From Ampullaceana balthica (lineage: Eukaryota; Mollusca; Gastropoda; Lymnaeidae): 64,000 nt of DNA. Shown here piece by piece: positions 50,138 to 62,429 of the stretch. Made by a program: the position numbers and the translations under genes. The DNA is taken from positions 62,001 to 126,000 of the forward strand of contig CALYLW010000322.1 of assembly GCA_944989445.1 (NCBI GenBank). Reading direction: 5' to 3'. Every line of letters starts with the position of its first letter. Position 1 is the first letter of the stretch. Under the pieces are notes generated by a model. That model was not told where the DNA came from. It saw only the letters and a list, made by a program, of their open reading frames with translations, and made no database searches.

Positions 50138-51103
50138 ATGTAACATCTTGTAATAGTATTAGAATTTCTTGTTATATTTTAATATTTCCTTTCTTTTACA
50201 TATGGACATTGTTGTATTTTAAGTTAAATTTAATATTTAATTCTATAAAAGTATCAACTATGTTAGTATTTTAAACAGTTTATTTTATTGATTACCATTT
50301 TATGTGTTTAATTTCATAAGACAAAATAAACAAGTAAAAATGAATTGTTTGACTGTTTTATATTATTATTGTTTGTGTGTTTATGTTTATTTATAAATGT
50401 ATTTACAAAAACGGAAATGTTTGTTGATATGAAAACACTGTGGTTGGTGTGGTCATATGTGGATTTGGGGTGTACATTATTGTGGTGTGTGGTAACATGC
50501 GGATGATATATCAATTTCTGGTTGAACCAGTTTTTTCGGTACATCAGTGTTGACAAACATGTACTGTGATTGCTTTCAGTGTGGGATATTTAAACAAATC
50601 AATCTTCTTATATCATCGGTGAATGTGTCATCATATGGGGTGAACTTATAAATGTGACGTCATAGTGCGGTTATAGAAAAGCATATGTCTTAATCCTAGT
50701 GGTTAGTAATTTTACATTATGTGGATAAATCTAAAAGTGTCTGACACTGTTTGTGGTTTAATATTGAGGCTAATGGATACCCAACTTTATTATTTAAATA
50801 AAAACGTTATATGTGTTTAAAACCGAAAAAGCGACGAAGTCAAAATAAAATACAAACAAAGTTTACATGTACATCTGTAACATCAGACATAAGTCTGTAC
50901 AAAAAGTGTTATTTAATAAAGTCTATCACTACACTGATCTGATGAACTTTTAAAACCGTGTTAACATTAAACTAATGCAACCAAAAGACGACTTTATAAA
51001 CATTTATTTATGCTATGAGCTAGAAGTGTCGAAACGATAATAAACAAATTATTTCAAATGTAACATTAGTGGTGCTTGCACTTCTCAATAAAAAATTGGT
51101 GCC
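50138..51103. other. Block B unique segment
   Basis: Collinear with 18801-19785, with the region from about 50560 almost identical. Carries the FVNTDVPK-type fragment on the minus strand at about 50535-50590. No intact gene. Confidence 0.5.
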
Positions 51104-51250
51104 TCTAGTTTTAACATTAGCTGTAACAGTTATCTAGTTTTAACATTAGCTGTAACAGTTATCTAGTTTTAACATTAGCTGTAACAGTTATCTAGTTTTA
51201 ACATTAGCTGTAACAGTTATCTAGTTTTTACATTAGCTGTAACAGTTATC
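51104..51250. repeat. 29-bp minisatellite, about 5 copies (block B)
   Basis: Same unit as 19786-19985. Confidence 0.95.
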
Positions 51251-51297
51251 TTGCTTACATTTGACTAGTATCACAAAAATGCAAAACTCCAGTTGAA

Positions 51298-52155
51298 AAA
51301 CTCAATTGTAAGTCTAAGGCGTTTGTATAATACTTTTACATTTATCTCAAAAAAATATATAAACGTTAACAACGTCATACGTTATAAAAATATTTTAATC
51401 TGACAACACATACACATTTTAATATAACACTTTGATAGACATAGGGATGAATAATACTTTCCTTGTTTCATATGAATGCAAAAAGAAATTTTTTTACAAT
51501 TTCTCGTTCTTCCCGTCTTGCATGGTTTATCTATATAAACCATAAAAACCAACACGTTAACAAAATTCAAAATTTTATAAAATGCAAGTTTCAACACAAA
51601 ACGATGTCATTGTATTGCATACGTCTTAAAAAAACAGCACCTCTCCTGTGATTTTTCTGTCCACATCCTGTCCATCTCTTTTATCTGATTCCTAGTTTAT
51701 ACTTTATTGTTCCTCATCTCAGTGGCTATTTGTGTTGTTTTACCAGTCTCATACATCGTGTGTACATTCCATGCTCCAATGACGGTGGTGGTCCTGGTAG
51801 AGATGATGGACGTCGGCCTAATAGCTTCAAGTTTCTGACTTTCACTGCTTGATGTCATGCATTTCTATGTATAAATAATAGCTTCAAGTTTCTGACTTTA
51901 ACTGCTTGGTGTCATGCATTTCTATGTATAAATAATAGCTTCAAGTTTCTGACTTTCACTGCTTGACGTCATACATTTCTATGTATAAATAATAGCTTCA
52001 AGTTTCTGACTTTCATTGCTTGACGTCATAAATTTCTATGTATAAATTCCACATATCTTCATCGGCTTTTTAAAAATTAATTTATTTGTTTTTTAACAAT
52101 AAATAATCATCGACTTTTGCCTTCATTTGTCGTCTTGACTGAACAAATAAACAAG
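51298..52155. mobile_element. Insertion specific to block B with an RTE-like LINE fragment
   Basis: Block A is continuous here (gttgaaaaaacattaattat at about 20030). On the minus strand 51631-51826 reads TRTTTVIGAWNVHTMYETGK, TTQIATEMRNNK and, one frame over, KRWTGCGQKNHRRGA, the start of an APE endonuclease as in RTE-type LINEs, with stop and frameshift. Its promoter-distal part is missing. No target duplication is clear, and the insertion also includes AT-rich DNA of unknown origin and a 57-bp tandem repeat. Confidence 0.7.
51822..52048. repeat. 57-bp tandem repeat, 4 copies
   Basis: Unit agcttcaagtttctgacttt, cactgcttgacgtcatacat, ttctatgtataaataat. Copies 3 and 4 contain the palindrome TGACGTCA; copies 1 and 2 have TGATGTCA and TGGTGTCA. 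It begins where the LINE fragment ends. Confidence 0.92.
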
Positions 52156-52477
52156 AACATTAATTATTAACGTTATTCTCAGGTTAGTTATATGTGTCAT
52201 ACTCTGCCCGCAGTTTTTATTCGGACACGAGTAAGGTAAAAGTAAAAACAATAAAGATGCAAACAAACGAACAAACAAATTGTTGAACTGACAAAGTGTT
52301 AATTGAATTCACTTCCCTCCGGTCACTTTTAAAGTAAATAAGTTACATAAAATAATAAAATAGTATATTTAACATGAGTTGGGTTATTTTTTAAATGATT
52401 AATTTTTCACAAAAAAGGGATCCAAAGCAAAAATGGAGTATTAAAAAATATTTTACATTTCACCCCATTCACAAACT

Positions 52478-52690
52478 TGGTGTCAAGGTATGAGAATCAC
52501 TGGTCACAAATGTTGGTGTCAAGGCATGAGAATCACTGGTCACAAATTTTGGTGTCAAGGTATGAGAATCACTGGTCTCAAATGTTGGTGTCAAGGTATG
52601 AGAATAATTGGTCACAAATGTTGGTGTCAAGTTATGAGAATCACAAGTCACAAATGTCGGTCAAGGAATGAGAATCACTGGTCACAAATG
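52478..52690. repeat. 36-bp minisatellite, 6 copies (block B)
   Basis: Counterpart of 20398-20580, more regular than A. Confidence 0.92.
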
Positions 52691-52799
52691 TACTGATATT
52701 TAATGTGAGCTCTGGCCATGCTGCAGTGACATGAAGACAGTTCACCTGTGCAGATAATAGTTAAACGTTTTAGTCGATCAATGATGGTTCATGAGGACA

Positions 52800-53410
52800 G
52801 ACGACCTATATATAGTGTGGTGTGGGGAGACACAAAAGATAATAGTTAAAAGTTTTAGTCACTTAAAGATAGTCCATGAAGACAGACGACATATAGATAT
52901 TGTGGTATGGAGAGACACAGACTAGATAAAATTATATATTGTGGTGTGGAGAGACACACACTAGATAACATTAGATATTGTGGTTTGGAGAGACGCAGAC
53001 TAGATAACATTAGTTAATTGGTGCGGAGAGACACACAATAGATAACTTTAGAGAGTTTTAGTCGATCAATGATAGTTCATGAAGTCAGACGGCATATAGA
53101 TATTGTGTTGTGGAGAGACACACACTAGATAACATTAGATATTGTGGTGTGGAGAGACGGAGACTAGATAACATTATATATTATGGTGTGGATATACGCA
53201 GACTAGATAACATTATATATTGTGGTGTGGATATACGCAGACTAGATAACATTAGATATTGTGGTGTGGAGAGACGCAGACTAGATAACATTATATAATT
53301 GGTGTGGAGAGACACACACTAGATAACTTTAGAGAGTTTTAGTCGATCAATGATATTTAATGAAGACAACGGCTTATAGTTATTTTGGTGTGGAGAGACA
53401 CACACTAGAC
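52800..53410. repeat. Expanded minisatellite of about 39 bp (block B)
   Basis: Units built from actagataacattatatatt and gtggtgtggagagacgcag, with interspersed larger copies of ttttagtcgatcaatgata (52770, 53055, 53337). Block A has only the short form (20690-20835). 53411-53620 is unique and collinear with A 20870-21060. Confidence 0.88.
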
Positions 53411-53620
53411 AACATTAGAGAGTTTTAGTAAAGCGTGACAGAGTGTAGGGGTCTAGTCACACATCGAGGTAGCTCGAGTATTTTCAGCATTTGAGACACG
53501 GTCAATAGTTGTCTACTCGGATTATGATAGTAAGTCATGTGGACAAAGATGTAGAGTTAGAAGTTGTAGTAGTACTAAGGTGTGTACCAGAATTATATGC
53601 TGTATATAAAAACATGTATA

Positions 53621-53983
53621 TCATATGATCGGAGAGTCAAGACATTGTCTTATATATTTAGAAAACAGGAACGCAACTGTCGACACCTTTACAACCAGTG
53701 TCGGAGTGCAATATTGTGGGTTGTAAGAATATGACGATGATATGTCTATTCGTTGTTTAACCACTGTTTTCGGTACATCAGTGTTGACAAACCTGTACTG
53801 CGATTGCTTCATTGTGGGATATTTAAACACATTGAACGCATGATCGACTTTTGACTTATGTATAGAACCTGATACCCCTAAGTAACATTTATGTTGGTGC
53901 CAGGATTTCTGCATCATTTGCCCAGACTCCATCACGAGAGATGGCAGAAATGTAAACATATAGTTCTTAACAGTTTGGTTCAA
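53621..53983 (-). pseudogene. Unknown protein fragment, possibly OTU-like at its start
   Basis: A 120-codon frame contains FKYPTMKQSQYRFVNTDVPK, a peptide that also occurs at 19.2 and 50.5 kb. One frame over, at about 53892-53958, the minus strand reads YISAISRDGVWANDAEIL, which resembles the dGxWgdxxEi motif of OTU cysteine proteases; a stop follows. Taken together this suggests a frameshifted copy of a repeated gene or transposon protein. The OTU call is weak. Confidence 0.3.
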
Positions 53984-54044
53984 GTAGTCTTAACGTTGTT
54001 GTGTCAGGTCAGTGGTATATGTCTTCGATCATTCAATATTACAT

Positions 54045-54365
54045 AATTTAACACACTCAGTTAGTATTTACACCAATATTTTACTACATTGTAGAAGACT
54101 GCGTCATTTAACTCACTCAGTTAGTATTTACACCAATATTTTACTACCTTGTAGTGACCTGCATCATTTAACTCACTCAGTTAGTATTTACACCAATATT
54201 TTACTACCTTGTAGTGACCTGCATCATTTAACTCACTCAGTTAGTATTTACACCAATATTTTACTACCTTGTAGTGACCTGCATCATTTAACTCAATCAG
54301 TTAGTATTTACACCGATATTTTACTACCTTGTAGTGACCTGCTTCATTTAAATCACTCAATTAAT
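54045..54365. repeat. 60-bp tandem repeat, 5 copies
   Basis: Unit atttaactcactcagttagt, atttacaccaatattttact, accttgtagtgacctgcatc. 20 codons per unit, hence an open frame. 54366-54868 after it shows no gene. Confidence 0.95.
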
Positions 54366-54868
54366 ACATTAGGTATTCGACTATTACAACGCACAGGGTC
54401 ACACAACGATTTGGTATTAAAAAGGAAATGTGTTGTGCATTGGTGTTTTAAGATATAAAGTAATTTGTTTTAATGAGTTGCACATTTTAAAGAGCAATAT
54501 TAGTATTTTCATAGTAGAAAAAGGCCAATAAGACAAGATATATTCAATACGCTGACATTTTCTAAGAGTACCATATTATTTGTGAATTTAAAAGACAGTT
54601 GATCTATGAATTCGTTCCTTTCGTGATTTCAGATATATTTTTTGGTCAACTATTTCGTTATTTGACGTCCAAAAAACGTGGAGATTGAACATAAAAATTT
54701 TAAACTAATTATATATTCATTGTCGACGAAATGAAATACCCGTATGGATCTTGAATGAATATAGTAGTATTAATGTTGTTAGTGTTTGTACATTGTATAA
54801 ACTATGATCACATCTTGCTGTTATAATAGAGACACACTCTGCCGCCCACACTCCAGTATCTTTTATGA

Positions 54869-55000
54869 CAGGGCCGACTTTGGGCATAGGCAAACTAGGC
54901 AGCCGCCTACGGCCTCCGATAAGTCTCATCATTAGTGGGGCATCGCACAAGAATCGTTCAGTATTTATTTTTTTCAATTTTTGTATTACAATCTGGGCCA
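54869..55000. mobile_element. Probable DNA-transposon end
   Basis: cagggccgactttgggcata followed by ggcaaactaggcagccgcc resembles a widespread transposon terminus starting CAGGGCCG. I found no opposite end, so it may be truncated. Confidence 0.35.
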
Positions 55001-55150
55001 CCTAATTCTATTGCAAACAATTATGTATGGTTTTGTCTATTGCTAACAATTTTGTAGGGTTTTACATTTCGTTGACTAAGAGCAGACATTTTTTCCATGA
55101 TTTTAACAAAGAGAATACATTAACTACGTTATGCTAGCTTATGAAAGTAA

Positions 55151-55417
55151 TTAATCACGAGAGGTTAGCAAAGGGAAGTTATTTATTCTTATCACTGTAT
55201 ACAAAACAAAATCAGCAGTCACATCCCTTACTTTTAAATGTGTAATCAAAGTTTGTAATCTACTGATGTTTTTAATGAGGAGTTTTTTCTTCATATCATA
55301 GCGAACTTCGATATGTCTATTCACAATCTCGTATTCAAATAGTACTTTTATCCCTAAGATACACACTGAAACAATTTGTGAACGGTCCTTCCCGTTTTGT
55401 TCAATGAAACCATGCAA
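55151..55417 (-). CDS. Hypothetical 88-codon frame, perhaps transposon-derived
   Basis: Begins MHGFIEQNGKDRSQIVSV and has no recognised domain. It lies beside the transposon-like end at 54869 and reads towards it, so it could be a fragment of that element's protein. No splice or polyA evidence. Confidence 0.25.
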   Translation of the reverse strand: MHGFIEQNGKDRSQIVSVCILGIKVLFEYEIVNRHIEVRYDMKKKLLIKNISRLQTLITHLKVRDVTADFVLYTVIRINNFPLLTSRD

Positions 55418-56845
55418 TTCTCACCCATTACATCTCTTCGATTAGCTGCGCCAATTTCGTCCCATCTGACTACCATTGGATGACGGATATATGTTTTGTT
55501 ACGTGTATCTAAATTTGTATATGATTACAAGTAATTTGATGGCAATCTATTTTGTGAAGTTCTTGAATATGTTTGTAAAGCGAGGTGATCCTAGCAAAAG
55601 TCTAGTGAACTGCGCTACTTAAGACTGAACAATAAGTAACAATGTAACATTTTTACAATTGTTTACTCAAAATCACAAATAAAAACTTGTCAAACTATAT
55701 ATTCCAAAATAACAATCATCTGAAATGGACCCGGGCCATTAAACAAAGGTGATATATGACAACACCATCATTAAAGTTTAATATGGACTATGAATCCCTT
55801 GTTTCAATATTAGTTTATTTTTAATTATGAAAGTTTTATTTAACGCATGTGTGTGTGCGTATGTATATGTGTGTGTTAGTGAGTGTGTATGTGTGTGTGT
55901 GAGAGTGAAGTGCTGTCAGCTAAAGCTAACCTGATCTACATCATTCATTTAACAAAATTGAAAATATTTAAATAAATATAGTGTTTTATTAAAATCAAAA
56001 GTTGCAATAAAGAAACTAAATCATTTGATTCAATTCATAAACAGTCTCAAATTATTTGACACAAACGAGAAACCCTACAAAAGTCACATTTCTTTCGTTT
56101 TGTGTAATTTATTTTGAAGCTACCATCAATGTATTTACACTAAAAAAAAATCTTTCAAACGTGACATCTGACTTTCAGGTTTTTAAAAGGTCTTGATTAA
56201 TTATATCAATTTATTTAATCAGAAGTCTGGATAAATACAAATTAAATGCATAACATATTTTGTTCTGTGTCACTTAGGGATACTATTTATTTTAAAGTTC
56301 AAAAAGACAGAACATAATCAATTTTCTTAGCATGTCCACTCCTTTCTGTCCATGATAACAAAGTCATATTTTCTTAAAATTGTAATCTTTGTTTCACATA
56401 ATGTTTATGTAAATATATAGATCAATGTTAAATATACTTGGCAAATATCTAGAAAATGTATACATACAAAAAAGTGGTCTTGGTGACTGAATGGGGCGGC
56501 AGCTCAAAATGTTGTGGTTTTTTTCTTAAAAGAGCAATATAAAATAAATTTAAATATTTTCTATTTTGGTCTTTACCAACCTTGGTACATAAGAACTTGT
56601 TTGCGCATATAAAAATTAACAAAGGCTTTCAATTCATCATGTTAATTTTATCGTGGATGAAGCCACAAATCGTTTTTTCCCCCCAATATTTAAAGACAGC
56701 TTGATATCTCGAGTATTTGGAGTTTTTTTTTCTGTTCAAATATTTGCTAATTTTTCAATTTCATTTTCAATAAGTTCGAGTAAAGCTGAAATATAACGTT
56801 TTGTTCGTTGAGGACGGCTCTTTTGCCGAAACGTTTCGCAGTTTT
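55418..56845. other. AT-rich stretch, no gene seen
   Basis: TG-rich microsatellite at about 55846-55905. 56475-56660 is a diverged copy of the Helitron-like module (accttggtacataagaactt). No coding evidence. Confidence 0.5.
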
Positions 56846-56847
56846 GT

Positions 56848-57232
56848 TACGTCATGTCAGGCCAACTCATACCCTGTTTTACATGTTATGTTACGTCCTG
56901 TCAGGCCAACTCATACCCCGTTTACATGTTATGTTACGTCCTGTCAGGCCAACTCATACCTTGTTTACATGTTATGTTACGTCCTGTCAGGCCAACTCAT
57001 ACCCTGTTTACATGTTATGTTACGTCCTGTCAGGCCAACTCATACCCTGATTACATGTTATGTTACGTCCTGTCAGGCCAACTCATACCCTGTTTACATG
57101 TTATGCTACGTCCTGTCAGACCAACTCATACTCTGTTTACATGTTATGTTACGTCCTGTCAGGCCAACTCATAGCCTGTTTACATGTTTTGTTACGTCCT
57201 GTCAGGCCAACTCATACCCTGTTTTCATGTTA
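56848..57232. repeat. 43-bp minisatellite, about 9 copies
   Basis: Unit ttatgttacgtcctgtcagg, ccaactcataccctgtttac, atg. Period 43 rotates all three frames, giving overlapping open frames without gene support. It begins just after cgaaacgtttcgcagttttg. Confidence 0.95.
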
Positions 57233-57239
57233 TCCCCTT

Positions 57240-58840
57240 TACTAATCTATAAGTCTGATTGCAGTCTCACCCACATTATGTTCAATAGAACTAGACAAGT
57301 CTAGACGACAGTTGTGGCCATTCCAAAAAAAATAAAAATCAGCGGTAAAGTTTGGTAATATTTATTTTATTTTTAAATCTAAATTCTCCAATAAAATAGT
57401 GCGTTTGGTGTATTGCTCCATGAGCCATATCTTTGAATGCTCGATATTGTGAACTTGGAGCATTTTATTGAATGCTCGATAGTGTTGACGGACTTATAGT
57501 TAAGAGCATGTATGAAATTGAAACGCTCAGCAAAGACACTTTATTACTTAGAGATTGGTATAAATGTTTATCAAAGGACCGGTAAGACATAAAACAGCTA
57601 AGACTACAAAATGATTTAAGCCTTTTGTGCTTTATTAACCTGCTTTAGACATATATCTTCCATTACACTTTGCGATTCGATGAGTTTTTACATGAACGAT
57701 TCTGATGTGAGGACGATATAGCGAAGTAAACAGAATAAGGAACATGAAGCAATGCATAAAACATATGATAAGTTATAGCTATGAAATACATTGACATTAT
57801 ATGCTATATATATGGTATAAATACAATTATATATTTTATCTAAGAAATACAATATAATTATATAATATACATGACATAAACTATAATTATATATCAAACA
57901 CAATATAATGATATGTTATCTGTTGCATACACAACTAGTAAAACTTTTATATATGTGACATGCAATCTAATTAGATTTTTATTTCTGTGGCATACAATCT
58001 AATTATGCTTTATAACGGGAGAGCTATAATTATACATTGTATCTATGGAATGCAATCTAATGACAAATATATATAAAATGCAACCTAATCATATGTTTAA
58101 TATACGAAATACAAAATAATTATAGATTACATCTATGACACACTCTATAATTATGTATGAAATACACTATAATTATATGTTATATATATGGTAAACAATC
58201 AAATTGTGTTATAGTATTGGTATACACTGAAATGATCTGCCATATATATACAACACAATATAATCATATGTTTATCTGTAACATACACTTTAATGTTATC
58301 ATATGAATATTGCATACAGTCTAATTATTATGTTTACGTCTATTTCTCACATTGCACTTTTCAAATTGCTAACTGAATCTTTATACATATGATACATTTA
58401 TTCTCAAAGGAAATACATTATGACCCATGTAAAGATATTCGGCAAATTAAAAAAAAATATATATTACTCTATTTGGCAGACTTAAAGAATATTTGAGGAT
58501 GTAATGATATTTGACAGATGGTACACGGTATCAAAGATGTAATGGTGTTAAAGAGAGTTACCTGAGTTAGTAAAGATGCAAAAAAACTTGGCAAATGTTA
58601 CGAGGTATGATAAAACAATGTATTTCAATATTTGCAAGTGCATTTGTAAAATATTTGCAGATACAACAAAATAAGAGGTATGTAGACAGGTTTGACAGAT
58701 AAAGCTATACAAAATGGATTAAACAAGGTATGACACATGTATGTACAATTGATAGATCTAACAAGATAGTGAATATGAACATATGTGTGACAGATCTAAC
58801 AAAGGATGATGGATGAAGTTATTTTAAACAGATCCAGTGA
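57240..58840. repeat. Degenerate AT-rich tandem repeats
   Basis: 57740-58340 repeats a motif like catacaatctaattatatgt at irregular 40-60 bp spacing. 58480-58830 repeats ttgacagat / aacaaggtatga motifs. Likely old, decayed minisatellites. No gene seen. Confidence 0.6.
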
Positions 58841-58890
58841 GCTCTAACTCTAACAGAAAGGAATGTCTATCAATACGGCGTAGTGCCCTC

Positions 58891-58949
58891 CTAATCTTCT
58901 CTCAGTGTCGTGTACTTGAATCCATCCCTCATCACTTGGTCCATGTCAC
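58891..58949 (-). CDS. Candidate terminal exon of the Ig receptor (cytoplasmic tail)
   Basis: After the acceptor gtatattttag it reads DMDQVMRDGFKYTTLRED and stops at TAG. YTTL fits the tyrosine-based YxxL pattern. Its entry phase (two leading bases) does not join directly to the transmembrane exon, which ends with two bases. At least one further exon between 59.2 and 61.1 kb would be needed; I did not find it. Confidence 0.4.
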
Positions 58950-59048
58950 CTAAAATATACAACCAGACATTTGAGAACATCACGACCACAGCCAGTTCGC
59001 TGAGTGGACATGCTATGTTAGTATGTATACCAATGGTGCTAGTTCATC

Positions 59049-59224
59049 AAGAAGTGAAACTGTTGTTTCCGCACCCTTGGCTAATTTATTTTTGGCGCCC
59101 TTGACAAGTGGATATAAAAAAATCGAAAAGGTTGGAAAATACTAAATTTGAATAAATTAATTGAAGGATTAGCCCTCGGCGCCGTTGGCAACTGCCCCGA
59201 TGCCAAGTAATTGTTACGCCTCTG
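59049..59224. mobile_element. Candidate MITE, 176 bp
   Basis: Perfect 8-bp direct repeat agttcatc (59041-59048 and 59225-59232). The right end gttacgcctctg is the inverse of a cagaggcgtaac-type terminus, as in the MITE at 29731. The left end aagaagtgaaac matches it at about 8 of 12 bases. 59233-59539 after it shows no gene. Confidence 0.6.
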
Positions 59225-59539
59225 AGTTCATCTTTCAGTGCACCATATATGTGAGTATTTATACCACTGGTGTGTTTTTATCTTACAGCGCACCAAATAT
59301 GAGAGCATATATTTTACTCTCACAATTATAGAAGTGCACAACAGTTTTTTTTTACAATTGTGGTGTCCTAGTTGTAATTGAGGTGAGATAATTTGATAGG
59401 CATTAAGACAGCTCTAAAACATCAGCCTCCTAGCATTTCAGACACGAATATCTGATGGAAAGGACGTGAGTATAGCAGCCCAAACAACCTGGGGCATTGG
59501 TGGGCACCGTCACGTGGTATCAGGGGCATAATAGTCACC

Positions 59540-60125
59540 GCGTAACATTGTTACACAAGAGCTAGACTTTTTTATCAGTGTAATATTGTTACATAAGAGC
59601 TAGACTTTTTTATCAGTGTAATATTGTTACATAAGAGATATACTTTTTATCAGTGTAATATTGTTACATAAGAGCTTGACTTTTTTATCAGTGTAATATT
59701 GTTACATAAGAGCTATACTTTTTTATCAGTGTAATATTGTTACATAAGAGCTAGACTTTGTTATCAGTGTAATATTGTTACATAAGAGCTAGACTTTGTT
59801 ATCAGTGTAATATTGTTACATAAGAGCTAGGCTTTGTTATCAGTGTAATATTGTTACATAAGAGCTAGACTTTGTTATCAGTGTAATACTGTTACATAAG
59901 AGCTAGACTTTGTGATCAGTGTAATATTGTTACATAAGAGCTAGACTTTGTTATCAGTGTAATATTGTTACATAAGAGCTAGACTTTGTTATCAGTGTAA
60001 TATTGTTACATAAGAGCTAGACTTTTTTATCAGTGTAATATTGTTACATAAGAGCTTGACATTTTTATCAGTGTAATATTGTTACATAAGAGCTAGACTT
60101 TTTTATCAGTGTAATATTGTTACAT
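59540..60125. repeat. 38-bp minisatellite, about 15 copies
   Basis: Unit agtgtaatattgttacataa plus gagctagacttttttatc, with a T/G change in the tTt or tGt run dividing outer and inner copies. Confidence 0.96.
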
Positions 60126-60164
60126 ATAAAATAGACATCTACACCGGACATTTGTTTCCGTCAA

Positions 60165-60355
60165 CTAGAAATCTATTTAGTTATTTTGTCATCTATAATA
60201 AAGATATCTGTATCAAATTTATTTAGTTATTTTGTCATCTATAATAAAGACATCTGTATCAAATCTATTTAGTTATTGTGTCATCTATAATAAAGACCTC
60301 TGTATCGAATCTATTTAGTTATTTTGTCATCTATAATAAAGACATCTGCATCAAA
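60165..60355. repeat. 45-bp tandem repeat, 4 copies
   Basis: Unit aatctatttagttattttgt, catctataataaagacatct, gtatc. Confidence 0.93.
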
Positions 60356-61121
60356 ACTATGTGATCTTTAAATTATTTATCTATATCGTAAATTAATTAT
60401 ATTTAAACCAGGTATTAACGCTCGTTTTCAAGCTAAGTGAATTTAGTCAACTTATTGCATTTTAGTTGGAATTTAAAAGTTTAAAGGCTATTAAAAAACA
60501 TAAATTACAATTATAAATGTTATCACATATATTCCAGATACCTAAAGCCAATCACATGAAACTCTTGCATTCTCTTTTGATACAAATTACTAGAATATTA
60601 ATCGTGGGTATGCTATTGAAGAATTGTATAATTTTTTTTATTATACGAATTTAAACAAATTTAAAAAAATATATATATTTTACAAATATATTTTTAAAAT
60701 GATATTTTTAACATACCCGAATTGTTGCCATTCTTCAAAGCACACTTAGGGATTTAAAAAAATGTTATTGAAATATATACACATAAGGCAGGAAAACTAT
60801 TAATTTTAACAAAAATATCACACAATATTACAATTTTTTAGTCGCATTTAAATGTAAAAAGTTAAACTTTCTAACGTAACTTTAATTCAAGAATGTAATT
60901 TGTTCCAACTACAATGAATTAATGAAGTAAATGTTGTCATAATTACATTTTTTTGTATTTCCATACATTAAATAATAAAATGTGCATGTAATATTTTAAG
61001 CAAAATATTTTTTTCAGAAAAAAAATAATTCTGCATTCAACTCTGATGACAATTCCTAAAATTTGGATGAAAACGAGATTATTGGTTTAATATTTTTTAC
61101 AAAGCTACGAAAAAAACTTAC
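60356..61121. other. AT-rich intron of the Ig receptor gene
   Basis: No exon with fitting phase recognised. Confidence 0.5.
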
Positions 61122-61245
61122 TTTGTCTTTTTAACAATGCTATAAATAGCCACCAAGGCAAGAACTAAAAGAAGGAAGATAACACAAGGCAATCCGTAAG
61201 ACATGAACGGAGAGAAGCGGTCGTGTGCTGCACTTTGAACTTTGA
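61122..61245 (-). CDS. Ig receptor, transmembrane exon
   Basis: Acceptor ttttcag, donor gtaagt. The exon encodes KVQSAAHDRFSPFMSYG, then a hydrophobic helix (LPCVIFLLLVLALVAIYSIV) and the basic stop-transfer KKTK. It starts with two bases that complete the single base left by the Ig exon at 62430, so the two splice in frame. Together they give one Ig domain, a short stalk and a single-pass type I membrane anchor. Confidence 0.8.
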
Positions 61246-61901
61246 CTGAAAACAAAACCATTTTGTATTTTGTTACAAAACAGGCATCCGTCTCTGCTAG
61301 TAATCAAAATTTATAATTTTATACTAATATTCTTTCTAAAGTAAACCTTATAAAGGTTGCTACTTTATGTTAATAATAATAAAAGTTATAATTCTATAAT
61401 TATAGTAATATAAATAATATACGTTAATGTACTTAATTAAAAATTTCTATTTTTTAAATTGTACTATTATCATGATAATTAATGTTACTTTTTTAAAAAT
61501 AACATTTAGTAGCAACCAATTTATTCTTTTGTGTTGAATACTTTGGAAAGAATATTAGTATTTAAAGAAACAGAAAATTAAAACATCAAATAATAAATAC
61601 TAGAAACCACCAATGGCGTAGCATACGCATCACACACACTCATATATAGTGCAAAGAAAGTGGTGGGGGGGGGGAGGGAGGACTGACACAAATTACAGCT
61701 TGAATAAATCAGAACAATGCGAGTGAAAGTGGTGGGGGGAGGGCGCTGTTGACGCATTGTTGGTCTCGAGACATGCGCTATGCGGTTAGCAGCCTGCACC
61801 CCCACCTTGCACCACCCTGAAGACCAAAAACTGTGATTGACCGACCCTAGTGAAAGTCATTCTTATTTGGTTATTTGAAATTGTCTTGTGATTGTTCTGG
61901 T

Positions 61902-61973
<72 letters not shown>

Positions 61974-62429
61974 TTATCTAATTTAAAACATTATATTTTA
62001 AAGTCATATACTTATTCACCTTAAATATAGATCAATATACAGACAGCATATACTATTTTATTTCAACTCCAGTGACTTTACAGAAAGAAAAGGTATGAAA
62101 AACCTACGGTAATATTTTAATTCATTCTGATTCACTGGCATTTAATGTTTATTTCTTTTACATGTATATAGTAATTGCGTATTCTCATAGCTCATAAAAC
62201 AGATCAAATTAATTAAAAGCTCAAACTGTTTAAAAGGTCCGTTACAAATATTACTACCATGTCTAAAATAATAAATATCATTTTTTAAAAGCGTAATTTC
62301 ATAAAATATATTACATAAAGATGTAACATATTCAGATAACATAAGGATTTTTTTTTAAACTGTTAAATATTCCACAGTTGAGAAAAGCAGAAACTAATCT
62401 ACTTATTAAATAACTTTGTGTAAACTCAC
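61246..62429. other. Intron of the Ig receptor gene
   Basis: Contains two ggtgggggg runs around 61660 and 61730, a (TA)n-(GA)n microsatellite at 61905-61972, and the sequence duplicated at 21.7-21.96 kb (from about 62150). Confidence 0.6.

Noticed and set aside
56801..57304. 167-codon frame
   Set aside because: Produced by the 43-bp minisatellite, with several equivalent overlapping frames.
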